Source: Solen grandis
Lineage: Eukaryota > Mollusca > Bivalvia > Adapedonta > Solenidae
Reading direction: 5' to 3'
Length of the DNA stretch: 64,000 nt
NCBI GenBank assembly: GCA_021229015.1
Contig: CM037792.1
Span: 1,968,070-2,032,069, forward strand
This document shows positions 47,166 through 57,919 of this stretch, in pieces. The notes under the pieces were generated by a model. It did not search any database. It had not been told where the DNA came from and was given only the letters and a program-made list of their open reading frames with translations. Both the position numbers and the translations under genes were made by a program. Positions within the stretch are counted from its first letter, which is position 1; the number at the start of each line of letters is the position of its first letter.

Positions 47166-47474
47166 AAAACATACGAAAATCGTGTCAGTCATACAAGTTT
47201 TGACACTCAGGCTAACAACATGTGGAATTTAACAATTTGGAGATTCAGCATGACTTGAAAATATGGAATTTGTACAAAATGTGGAATAAGATGTTATATT
47301 CAATGTTCGTTTGCTGGTCGATTCTCCTATAAGATGGACAATGTCATGAACTATGACGAGAGATTTTCAAAGCCGGATCTAGAGATGTGTAAACACTGAT
47401 TAATATAAGAACAAGCAGGACCAAAGTCTAAAAAACTTATAAGGGGAAGTGCCTTCTTTTTCAGTTCATAAAAT

Positions 47475-48992
47475 ATGTTTTCTTTAAAGTGCTTAGAGTG
47501 TGAACAAGTATTCACAAGAAGGGACAATATGTTGACACATTGTGCATTTAAACATGGAAATGAAAAGACAGTCAATGAAACGCCTCCTCCGGAACTGACT
47601 CCTCCTCCTTCTCAAGGAGGAGGAGTTCATCCTCTTTCTCCTCCTCAAGGAGTACAGGCACAAAAGAAAGTTAGGGAAATACCTCCTTCAACATTAATTA
47701 ATGGACAGAAATTTGTTTTCCAACATCCATTTACGTGTATGGTCAGCGGACCGACCTCTTGCGGTAAAACTTACTTCGTATCACAGCTACTACAGAGGGC
47801 TTATGAAAAACTTCGTCCCGCTCCACAACGTATTATCTGGTTATACAAGAGATGGCAACCGTTATATGACGAAATACAAAGAAACGTTTTTCCGGAAGTA
47901 GAATTCAAAAAAGGAGTACCTTTTAATCTGGAAAAAGATGAGTTTTTGGACCCTAGAGTCAGAAATGTGACCATATTAGATGACATGGCTACGGAAGCGG
48001 TGAAAGACCAACGAGTGACCGATTTATTCACGGAAGGTAGCCATCATCGAAATCTGTCTGTCATCGCTATCAACCAAAACCTGTATTTCAGCAAAGATCC
48101 TACCCAGAGACGAAATTGCCATTATCTGGTATTATTTAACAACCCTGTAGACAGACAACAGGTTATGACCCTTGCCCGACAAATGTACCCCAGTAACCCC
48201 CAAGAACTGTTAAGACCTTTTGAAAAGGCTGTTATTTATCCCTATGGCTATTTACTCGTAGATTTAAAGCCACTTACACCAGCTTCACTGCGCATGCGCA
48301 CAAATGTGATGGAATTTATAAGAGAAACAGATTGTAGAATGGAACCACCAAACGATATACAGAGACAGGATAATGTTCCAATCGAGACTTTGCAAAACAT
48401 CATGATTTCTTGTAACGACTGCGGTTCTATGTTTTCAGACATTAGTAACTTACAAAAACATGTCAGAGCATGGTGTCCAGCGGTGTTGAAAAGAAAAGCT
48501 GAACATACTAGTAATGAAGATGAGCCTACGAGTAAAGTAGGCCGTCGAGATTGGATCACCTGCGATGATGGTTCTGATAATGAAAGTTCTATGGACGAAC
48601 AAGACTACATTGAAGACATAAATGAATATTTTGAATCCTTAGCCAAAAAAGCTGGTGAGAAAACGGAAACAATTTGGGATGAAAAATACTACGAATATAG
48701 AAATGAAGGAAACTCAGAACAGAAAGCCCGTTCAAAAGCCTACGAGTTTGTCTTTGAAGACGATAAAAAAGAATTCATGCGAATGTATAAAGATTTTTTT
48801 ATAACAGCGGCTCAACTAGAAGGAAGCGTCGTTCATCAGAAAATTCTTCTAGAAATTTTGGATTCAGACAATAAAAAGAAAGTGATTAAACGAGTATTGA
48901 AAAAGTACAATCATTGGTTCGATGAGGTCATTGGTCACGGAGAGATAGATTCGGAATCTAGTGATGATGATGATGATGATGATGATGAATAA
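47475..48992 (+). CDS. Zinc finger / A32-like P-loop ATPase / zinc finger protein
   Basis: 505 residues, intact. Residues 6-27 are a C2H2 finger (C6, C9, H22, H27) followed by a Pro-rich linker (35-60). Residues 80-265 are a P-loop ATPase: Walker A GPTSCGKT (92-99), Walker B VTILDD (165-170) and a polar sensor strand AINQN (198-202), the layout of FtsK/HerA-type packaging ATPases such as those of Polinton-like elements and large DNA viruses. A second finger of CCHC type follows (C313, C316, H329, C334). The rest is charged and ends in an Asp run. In related elements such ATPases drive DNA into capsids; here that is inferred. The ATG is preceded by TTATAAGGGGA at 47437-47447. Confidence 0.8.
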   Translation: MFSLKCLECEQVFTRRDNMLTHCAFKHGNEKTVNETPPPELTPPPSQGGGVHPLSPPQGVQAQKKVREIPPSTLINGQKFVFQHPFTCMVSGPTSCGKTYFVSQLLQRAYEKLRPAPQRIIWLYKRWQPLYDEIQRNVFPEVEFKKGVPFNLEKDEFLDPRVRNVTILDDMATEAVKDQRVTDLFTEGSHHRNLSVIAINQNLYFSKDPTQRRNCHYLVLFNNPVDRQQVMTLARQMYPSNPQELLRPFEKAVIYPYGYLLVDLKPLTPASLRMRTNVMEFIRETDCRMEPPNDIQRQDNVPIETLQNIMISCNDCGSMFSDISNLQKHVRAWCPAVLKRKAEHTSNEDEPTSKVGRRDWITCDDGSDNESSMDEQDYIEDINEYFESLAKKAGEKTETIWDEKYYEYRNEGNSEQKARSKAYEFVFEDDKKEFMRMYKDFFITAAQLEGSVVHQKILLEILDSDNKKKVIKRVLKKYNHWFDEVIGHGEIDSESSDDDDDDDDE

Positions 48993-49036
48993 GTTTATAA
49001 GGGGAGAAGACTAATAGACAGAAATAAAAACTAATA

Positions 49037-49347
49037 ATGAGCACTGACAGATGGTCACAACATTTTCGCCTCATGGCCGAGGGAAAACTACGTCCTAATC
49101 ATAAAGGACACTACGTTGTAGAAAAAAAAAACAGACTGGTGGCACGTCTAAAATACCGACCATTCAGTATGTTACCCCTGTGACACAAGCAGTAGAAATG
49201 GCCAAGTCAGAACTCAAGAGACAAGATTCTCCACCAAGGGAAAGAAAGTCTTCTTCCATGAAACGTCAGAATATGAGTTCCCCTGTAAAATCAAAAAAAA
49301 GATTTCGACCACCAGGAATTCCGGCCAATTCAACCTTCTATGTTTGA
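49037..49347 (+). CDS. Small basic protein ORF with a possible -1 frameshift
   Basis: Starts 45 bases after the ATPase stop. The zero frame from 49037 ends at 49183 (48 codons). An overlapping -1 frame continues open to a stop at 49345-49347 and is rich in Lys, Arg, Ser and Pro. The frames meet at a run of ten A followed by C; bases 49126-49132 form A AAA AAC in the phase needed for -1 ribosomal slipping. A one-base error or mutation in the A run is the simpler alternative. No family is recognised. TTATAAGGGGA at 48995-49005 precedes it. I report the two frames separately and do not join them. Confidence 0.5.
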
Positions 49348-49466
49348 GACTAAGGACAATATAATTGTAGAACAGAAAATGTGCATGTTAAAAAAAAATT
49401 AAAATGTGTTTGTTTTCTTTGACAATAGGATCCTCAAAACAACCAACTCTTTAAAAAAGGGAAATC

Positions 49467-50772
49467 AATGAAATCGATAATTGACAATAATTCGATTGAA
49501 AATCAAAATAACAGATATATTTAGACTTGATTTGCACTAAAACAATATAAAAAATGAGGTCTAAAAAATCAAAATAATAATATTCGTATACTCAAATGAT
49601 TAATTGCTAGAGCAGAAAAAAAGGAAATATTGTTTTTTGTATTATATAACAAAAATCGATAAATAATCAATATTGGATCAATCATGTGTTTAGACTTGAT
49701 TTGCACTTAAACAATATAAAAAAAAATGAGTTCTAAAAATTCAAAATAACAATATACATATACTCAAATGACTAAATGCTAGAGCAGAAAAAAAAGGAAA
49801 TATTGTTTTTTGTATGATATAACAAAAATCGATAAATAATCAAAATTGGATCAATCATGTGTTTAGACTTGATTTGCACTAAAACAATATCAATCAATTG
49901 ATTTCTGAAATCAAAATAACAAAATTCGTTCAATATTTTATACTTGTAAACAAATGGTATATAATTTGGTAAACTGAAAGAGGTAATGTATTTTTAATTA
50001 GCTCTTTCACACCGCTCTAGGATTATGTCGATTACACACACACACATGTGTTTTAAGTTAGAGAAGCCCAAAACATACACAGACATCATAAACATAATCT
50101 TTTTCACGCACAGAGTACACAGTTTTTTTTTCTGTGTATTCTCTTAGAGTGATCAGTTGGAATTTTTTTGTGTGCAGGAAATTTCTAAAGACTAATGGAT
50201 AAACATGTCATTAACTTTTTGGAAATTCTGTTGTGTGATATAAAAAAAATGGATACTGAGGAAAAAAAGGTAGGTGATTTATATATTAAAAAGCTTACCT
50301 TACTCGGCATGTCCATTTCATTTCCAGAACACATTCTATAATTTTGTTTGAATAATGTGTGTGTATGTGTGTGTGTATACGCCTCATAGGTTTATGGAGT
50401 AAAAATGATTTCTGGTTCTGAGGATTTGATATTTATTTCCGTTTCATGTTGAAATAACGTGTACAGACATGTTCAAAAAGTGTGTTCCACACACACCTGA
50501 ATTCAGAGGAATTTATCTTTATTTCCGTTTCATGCTGAAATAATGTGTACAGACATGTTCAAAAAGTGTGTTCCACACACGTCTGAATTCTGAAAATCTA
50601 AATATAGATCATGATGTCAATCTAAATATAGATCATGATGCCATTTCTAAATATAGATCATGATGTCATTCTAAAATTAGATGCTAGAAAACCAATATGG
50701 CCGCAAATAATCCTATGACGTCACTCCTGCGCATGCGCAGTCTTGGGTGTAAAGAGATGCCTATACTACTGT
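49467..50772 (-). repeat. Right long inverted arm
   Basis: Reverse complement of the left arm from GAAATCAATGAAATCGATAA outward, including TGATTTGCACTAAAACAATA units (49520-49890), a conserved segment (49890-50400), two GTGTACAGACATGTTC units, three TCTAAATATAGATCATGATG units (50600-50680), the CRE (50716-50723) and the NRF1-like palindrome (50728-50739). Confidence 0.85.
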
Positions 50773-50789
50773 AGTTATTCAAAACTATG

Positions 50790-51092
50790 GCTTTGCGAAG
50801 GTCCCATCTGACATTTTTTTGCCTAGGGATGTACTCCCGATGGAAATTGATGAGCCTCGGGAGGCGTCGGGAACAGGTTCCCCTGTGTCCCGCGGAAGCT
50901 TCGAAAGCCTTGCGAGCTATGTGGAGTCTTCGGGAGGCTTCAGGAGAACTTCATTGCTTGCATTGAATTTTTCCCTATATGTTCACGAACTTTTAGCAGG
51001 GAAAACATGCCGGGGAAACATACGCATAGCTTCCCGGAAGCTCCTGGGAAGCATTCACGGAGCTTCCGCGAAATATTTCTTCCTCTGAGGAA
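50790..51092 (+). other. GC-rich patch with GGGAAGC/CGGGAGGC palindromic words
   Basis: Immediately outside the right arm. GC content is much higher than the surroundings, and words such as CCCGCGGAAGCTTCG, CTTCGGGAGGCTTC and AGCTTCCCGGAAGCTCC repeat. An 89-residue frame (50819-51088) is open, but its composition follows the repeats and it matches no family I know. Origin unknown. Confidence 0.45.
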
Positions 51093-51094
51093 CC

Positions 51095-51326
51095 CCCTAG
51101 TTTAGTTTAAACATATTTTATTTCAAATTAAACATTGAAATGGGGTCGGGCCACAAGTTCTAGCAACATTAGTTACGGCCCTTCCCCTATACAATTATTT
51201 AACAATAAACAAGGTCACATGTTACATAATTTGTATGGTGCACAAAAAAAAAAAAATCAAAATTAAACAGCTCGTCATATTTGAATCATAGTCATGAAGG
51301 AAAATAAAATATAATAATAAAAATAC

Positions 51327-51367
<41 letters not shown>

Positions 51368-52030
51368 TAATGCCTTTTAGAATTTATTTTAGATAGATTA
51401 AATGGTGTTTGCTGAGACTGAGAAATTAAAAAAATTAGAAGCTAGGTGCAGGATTAGGGCATTTTGATGTTAATATAAATTATGAAAAAAATAGTAAAAA
51501 ATCTACAACATAGATAGTCAACAAAAAAAGAAAAATATACACACACACACATACACACACACACATATATGTATATATATATAAACAAATATATATATAT
51601 ACATATACATACACATATATACATATGCACACACATACATTTACACACATACATATCTACGTATATATCATGAATAAATAATGAAAATAATCAAATATTT
51701 ACAAATGTACATCTGAAATCAAAGAAGTAGAGATGAAGAAAAAAAAGGGATTGAAAAATTTAAAGAAAGGGGGGGGGGAGGAGAAGAGAGAAAGAAAGAA
51801 AGAAGCAGTTATGTTTGTTTTACATACACACACATGCATATACACACACATATATATACCCATATACATCAACACATAAAGACGTACATATAGCAGACAA
51901 TAGCTTAGTGGTTGGTGTACGCAAAAGGAGGAAGTTTTTGCCCCAAGAATATCAGCAGTCTTGCACAGGTACTAGCATAAAATAATAAAAATACGGATAC
52001 AATTATTTATATAGAAATGCATCAATTAAA
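51095..52030. repeat. Low-complexity AT-rich stretch
   Basis: (AAT)n at 51325-51362, mixed TA/CA/TATG repeats at 51535-51650 and 51825-51870, and a G-run at 51770. Frames here are microsatellite translations. Confidence 0.8.
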
Positions 52031-52200
52031 TCTGTTTGATTTTGAAATAAATTGGTGGACAGCTTCAAAAATTTGAATATCCTCTTCAACTGATAATATT
52101 TCACTTCCTGCCAATAGTAATTCAGTATTGAGAGGATGAAATGCTCTGGTCCGCCTGAATAAATCAAAACGTAACTTTTGAAGCTGAAGATACTATGCTG

Positions 52201-52860
52201 TCAATATGAGAATTCCTCTTGGCCATTATTACTAATAGTGACTCCTAAATGTTTATGATCATCAACATACTGTAATTCTGTATCATTAAAGAATAGTTTG
52301 GGTAATATTTCTTGTTGTCTTGGATTAAAGAAGAGAACTTCTGTTTTACTAGGGTTAAAATTTACTAACCAAGACTTAGCCCACTTTGATATAACTGCTA
52401 AGTCATGATTAATTATACCTTCAATATCTTGGATGGATGAAGCAGAATAATATAGGGTGCTGTCATCTGCATACAATCTTGTTAAACTAAGTAAATTATC
52501 TGCAATATCATTAACATAAATGAGAAAAAAAGCGGCCCAAGCACTGATCCTTGAGGAACGCCGGCATTAGTTGACTTGAGACTTGAAAGAGAATTTTGGA
52601 GGACAACACGTTGAGACCTATTTTCAAGATAACTATTAAATCACTTCAGCAGATTCTCACCAATACCATTAGCAGAAAGCTTATGCAAAAGACCTTTATG
52701 CCAGACTCAATCAAATGCTTTAGAAATGTCACAGACGACAATACAAGAAAATTGTTTATTATCAAAAGTCTGACAGATATGATGATATATATCTACTAAC
52801 TGGAAACTAGTGGAAAGGTTTGGTAAAAAACCTGACTGGTATTTATATAAACTGACGGGC
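52201..52860 (-). pseudogene. LINE reverse-transcriptase fragment (palm)
   Basis: Minus-strand frame with YADDSTLYYS (the catalytic YADD box), KSWLVNFNPSKTEVLFF and HKHLGVTISN, all typical of non-LTR reverse transcriptases. Upstream on the same strand, in a shifted frame, lie VPQGSVLGPLFFLIYVNDI and an AFDRVWH-like piece. Frameshifts (for example in the A run near 52530) and lack of the rest make it dead. It ends shortly before the segmental duplication starts. Confidence 0.85.
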
Positions 52861-52982
52861 AAAAGAAACGCCCCATTCCTATTTGATTTCCGATTTTTCA
52901 GTATTCGTGATTTAGAATTACAAAAAAAATATTATCATCTGCAAATTTGAATATCTTTAATTAAAAATGATCGTAAAGATGT

Positions 52983-53117
52983 TGTTGTTGTATTGGGGTT
53001 TACCGTCGCTGCGATAGTATTTCAATCATATAGCGACGTCCAGCTAATTACAGGTGGAGGAAGACCCCGAGTACACAGAGGTACCCGGGTAGAACCATCG
53101 ACCTACCGCAAGCCAGG
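52983..53117 (-). mobile_element. SINE family B, truncated, at a duplication edge
   Basis: Same truncated SINE as at 26668-26804. The right target repeat GTTTGGAGTT is present but the left one is not; the left flank is unrelated sequence. Confidence 0.85.
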
Positions 53118-54006
53118 GTTTGGAGTTATGACCCTTGTAATAAAACAGAATTCCAGCATCAACCTCTTTGGCGCAGTTGTGTAAGTGCTCCTCTGGTACA
53201 CCAAGGGTCTTGAGATCGAATCACTCTGACTTTCTTTAAATAATTCGCTTATATTACATTCTTGCCCCTTTCTTATTTTTATTAACTTGTAAATTACAAA
53301 TTTAGCGACATATACGTTTCCTAGCATTATTATAAAATCACATACCATTTAATATTTGCCAGCATTATTCTATTAAATTCACTTTTACTTTTTCCAAATA
53401 TATAAGTTTTTTCAAGGCATTCCTTTTTCATATTAAATTGTAATCTATCAATAGAAAATCATGCAAAAAGATATTCACTTCCAGTGAGAAATGGGCTTTT
53501 CCACTGCCCTCGGTTGCTGGGAATTGGGTATTCGCGAATGTCCAGTTTCAACCGAATTCCCAGCCAGTAGGGAAATGGGTATTCAAAGCAATTTCACAGC
53601 AGTTTAAAAACCAAGCTGCAGCCGAATTCCCAACCGGTTATGAATTGTGCACTCGGGGATTCCCAGCTGCAACCGACTTCAAAGCCAGCTGGGAATTGGG
53701 AATTTATTTTTTTAACTTAAGTATAATATACTGACACGCAAAAGAAAGTGTTTACATGGTTACAGGGAAATTTTGTATTGTTATTTAAGCAAAATATTGG
53801 CGGTATTTGGTATCAAAATTTGCAAAAATTTATAAACTACACGATGGTTTACTTTTGATTGAGATTTGATTAATATCAGAATTTTGTTATACGTGTAAAT
53901 AATGGAGGGTGAAAAGTAAAAGTTGCATACTTTTGATTTCCATCACTGCTTTTTTGTCTTTGGAACACTTGTCTAGTTATGTGACAGTTAATCAGTATCT
54001 GTTGTG

Positions 54007-54930
54007 TCAACCTCGTCTACGGATCAACGCAAGTGTTCTAGACCTCATGAACCTAACGTAACGTCTTATGACGTCGTCGAGAATGGCGTTCCATTCATGT
54101 ACTAAGGCTGCATACATGTCATTGATATTGTTGATTACATGTTTTTTTCCTCTGAGACCAATCAAATCCCATAAATGTTCAATGGGATTCATGTCCGGAG
54201 AGCAAGCCTGCCAAGGTAAGACGTTAACGTTATGTGTAGCGAGATTATTCCTAGTAAGTACAGCAGTATGGGGCCTTGCATTATCACGCATTAGACAACC
54301 AGGATTCTGTTGTAGGGAAGGAACAACAAGTGAGCGTAAAACTTGGTTAATGCAACCTTGGGCATTTATATTACCATGAATAACAACAAGGTTTGTTTTC
54401 CTACTACCCATGATGCCTCCCCAGACCATTACACTACCACCTCCATAACGATCTCGCTCTAGTAAATCGTTCCCCTCTTCGTCTAAATACGTCAGCATTG
54501 CTAAGTTTATATCGCTATTTATTACTAAAGAGAACCCTAGACCACATGGCACGGTTCCAACGGAAGTGACGGCGGGCCCAAACCATCTGAGAGCGCGATT
54601 TCTGTTTTCTTAGGACCTGATCTACATAAGGTCACTTTGCCCTTATCGGATAACCATTGGCACGTAGTCGTCTCAGTATGGTATCCCTAGATACGCCAAG
54701 CTGACTCGCAGTGCTTGTATCAGTTTTGAATCGAAACGTAATGCGTCAACGTCAAAAATCTGTCCTGACGTGCCGTTGTCGCCCTCGGTCTACCGGGTCG
54801 TGGGCGATCCCCAACGTGTCAATTCTGGTTGTTACGATGTCTGAGTTTAATAATGGTATTTCTAAGGCAGTTAAACTGCCTAGCGACGTTAGTAATGCTA
54901 ACGCCGGCTGCGAGCCGCACAATTGCTTCA
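54007..54930 (-). pseudogene. Tc1-like transposase remnant, copy 2
   Basis: A better preserved copy of the 27.7-kb element. The catalytic half is open for 181 residues: GGGSVMVWGGIMG, LMRDNARPHTA (second Asp), QACSPDMNPIEHLWD (Glu), and a normal end with SRTLALIRRRG. The N-terminal helix-turn-helix half at 54700-54930 is in another frame, so it is still inactive. Its GTCAACCTCG keeps the stop codon that copy 1 has lost. Confidence 0.85.
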
Positions 54931-55978
54931 ATTTGTTGGGTGTCAGTGTTTACGAGTATGATCAGAGACTTATAAACAGAGATTGGCAGCTTATTCTTTA
55001 TCCATATCGACTATCTGAAGTCGCGCGCGACCAACGAGACTTCAACGAGACCTAGACGAGATTGGAAATTAAATACACATTTATGGTAAATTCCAAGGGA
55101 TACTAGTAATGAAAATAATATCAGTAAGCACTCATTCTACATGTTTCTCTTTAAAGATATGTGTTACTAACACCAGTCAAAAACCCTTATCGGCAAAAGT
55201 CACGGGTTAATCCTGCATGTACACGAGGCTATCATGTATCTCGACGTTTTCTCATGCCGGGCTTAGTCATATCGGACCAGCTATCCTCCCCCCACCCCAC
55301 CCTCTCTTTCTCTCTCTTAATAATTATTATAATTAAACTAAAAATAAGTTCTCTAATCATGCATTCGTCCTCTTCTTTCCTTCATTTAAGATTCCAACAA
55401 GCCCCACCGAAATGTTCGGTACCCGTGTGATAGGTGGGCGCGCTCTCGTTAACTATCGAGACACGCGATAAAGCGCGTTATTTCGGAAGGCTGCCAATGT
55501 CTGTTTATAATCAAAAATATACCACGGCCTACTATATTCCACCAATCACAGGCAAGCATAGCCGGTGTCTATATCGTATACACCACGGGTAAACGTCTAT
55601 TTAAGTCACGTTTTCTTCGTGCAAATCAATTTTTCAGTGGGGTGGGGGGATGAACTAAAAACGAGGCGAAGACAGATGTAATGACAGATTCACAAAAAGC
55701 ACCATTTAACGTCTGAAAAGTAAAGAAAAACAAACCAAAGAAAGAAAAAAACAAAAAAAATGGATACATTTAACTTTTATACACAACAAAGTTTAACACA
55801 TACCAATGTCGCTGACGTATAGCAGTGCATATGCATTTACCTGAGTCATTGCCCTGCTTGCTCTTGATTGATATCTACTAACAATACTTGGCGATAAGTA
55901 ATACGTACTTAAATTTTTGAATTAGGTTGAATGCCTTATTTACGAAATATTTAAGCTAACTAAGCTGACAAATATTTA

Positions 55979-56207
55979 CTGAGGCCTCCGTGGCCGAGAG
56001 GGTAAAGTCGCTGACTTTAACATTCACTCAGCCCCTCACCGCGTGGGTAAGAATTTTCATGTGAGGAAGCCTTCCAGCTGGCTTAAAGTTGGTTAGTGGT
56101 TCTACCCGGATGTCTCCGTGCATTCGGGGTCTTCCTCCACCTGTAATTAGTTGGACGTCGCTATATGACTGAAATACTGTCGAGGCGACGGTAAACTCTA
56201 ACAGTCA
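55979..56207 (+). mobile_element. SINE family B (duplicate of 29498-29722)
   Basis: CCGTGGCCGAGAGGGTAAAG head, CTTCCTCCACCTGTAATTAG body and TATATGACTGAAATACTGTC tail; its position matches copy 1 of the segmental duplication. Confidence 0.85.
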
Positions 56208-56234
56208 AGTCAGGTCAAATATTTGTTTGTTTGT

Positions 56235-56455
56235 TTGTTTGTTTGTTGCATGGGTTTAACGTCCCACCGACAGTATTTTAGTCATTGGGAGACAATATCT
56301 ACTTGAGACAGATATAGTGCTGCTACACTGCAGTATTACGCCGTAGACATGTGGCATGACACCACACCCAGTCACATTATCCTGATACCGGGCCAACCAG
56401 TCCTGCAACTACTCTTATATGCTAAGCGCTAAGCATGGGAGCTATAACAGTACTG
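56235..56455 (-). mobile_element. SINE family A, head-truncated (duplicate)
   Basis: Counterpart of 29745-29975 with a few substitutions. Confidence 0.8.
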
Positions 56456-56749
56456 AAAATGTTACCCTAAGGACTCACAATATTTGTTAAGGGCATTCAT
56501 ATAAGAAGCAAAATTGGGTTGTGGATTTCGCCCTTATGTATATGATGATGATGATGATAATGATGATGATGATGATGATGAACTACATTTTATTTATAAA
56601 TGTTTAGCCTTTGAATATATAAGGCATACATTTATATACATGTTTATTTGAAAATATAATTAGAGAAGACCTAGTACATGTATGTATAATTTTTAAAAAA
56701 AATATATATATTTAAACACTACACATTTATTGAATCCGCCTTTAACCTT

Positions 56750-57060
56750 TTGTTTGTTTGTCTGTTTGTTTGTTTGGTTTAACGTCCCACGACAGTATTT
56801 GACGATAGATTTGAGACAGATAGTATTGCCACACTGCAGTATTACGCCGTAGACATGTGGCATGATACCACATCCAATCACATTATCCTGGCAACGGGCA
56901 AACCAGTCCTGCAACTAAACTTATATGATAAGCGCCAAGCAAGAGAGCTATAACAGTACCATATTTTACGATTTTGGTATGCCGTGGCCGGGGATCAAAC
57001 CCGCGACCTCCCACTCCCGAGGCGGACGCTCTAACCACTCGGTAACCGGGGACGGTGGCC
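56750..57060 (-). mobile_element. SINE family A, near full length (duplicate)
   Basis: Counterpart of 30268-30575. Frames on the minus strand through it (for example GGRGFDPRPRHTK) are translations of the tRNA-like head. Confidence 0.8.
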
Positions 57061-57599
57061 TTTAACCGTAAAAAAATATTTAACAAATTGATCTCATCCT
57101 TTCCTATATATTTGTTAAAATCATTTGCGAGTGTGTATGTATATTTTTTTTCATGTGTATATTATTAGTGATGTACCATGTAGAACAGGTTAATAAAGAT
57201 TTTGTTTTCTTCATTTCTATATAATTATTACATCGCGCTAAGTGTGGTTGGTAGAAATTTGGTCTGTTTTACCTTTCAGTGCATTGCGTACTAAGTTGAT
57301 TACAGAAAAACATTTGGCAATAAACCGATTATTTATTATCCGTGGTCTAAGTCAGATACACCACACGTAACCGTTGTCTATGAAATTTGTCCGCTCGCTA
57401 CGCTCGACTCTAATTTCCATAGACAACAGTTACTTGTATGGTGGCTGATTTCTCTTATACGCGAACTGTGATTTTATTATTGCATTATCGTTAAAGATGT
57501 CGGTCGGTCAGGGCCAAAATGTTGCTATATATACTTTGCACGGGTAGCACGAGCGAAAGTTTGCGTAATAGCCTGCCGTCAGTGTGAAGGTCGTTCGTT

Positions 57600-57896
57600 T
57601 GATGGGTTTAACGTCCCGTCGACAGTATTTTAGTTATTTGGAGACGATGTCTACTTGAGACAGATATAGTGCTGCCACACTGCAGTATCACACCGTAGAC
57701 ATTTGACATGATACCACACCCAGTAACATTATCCTGACACCAGGCCAACCAGTCCTGCAACTAACCTTATCTGCTGAGCGCCAAGCAAGGGAGCTGTAAC
57801 CGTATCATTTTTTACGACTTTGGTATGTCGCGGCTGGGGATCGAACCCAAGACCTCCCACTCCCGAGGCGGACGCTCTAACCACTCGGCCACCGGG
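57600..57896 (-). mobile_element. SINE family A, full length (duplicate)
   Basis: Counterpart of 31068-31372. A short extra repetition ACCGGGGTTGAT follows its head at 57891-57914. Confidence 0.85.
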
Positions 57897-57919
57897 GTTG
57901 ATACCGGGGTTGATGTGAA

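Larger units (their letters stand above)
43882..50772. mobile_element. Virus-like element with very long terminal inverted arms
   Basis: About 6.9 kb. The outermost matching word is ACAGTAGTATAGGC at 43882 and its reverse complement ending at 50772. The arms (43882-46443 and 49467-50772) are reverse complements over most of the shorter arm. The unique core of about 3 kb holds a tandem CRE-containing repeat, a zinc finger/ATPase gene and a small basic ORF, both on the plus strand. Long inverted repeats plus a packaging-type ATPase suggest a relative, or a reduced derivative, of Polinton/adintovirus-like double-stranded DNA elements. No polymerase, integrase or capsid gene is seen in it. Target duplication not found. 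Confidence 0.75.

Noticed and set aside
47255..47397. Short cysteine-rich frame with CTKCGIRC upstream of the ATPase
   Set aside because: No start codon after the preceding stop before the cysteines, and no homologue recognised; could be an exon but unsupported.
52030..52200. Minus-strand frame reading FDLFRRTRAFHPLNTELLLA next to the LINE fragment
   Set aside because: Too short to assign; may be the tail of the same LINE but I cannot support it.
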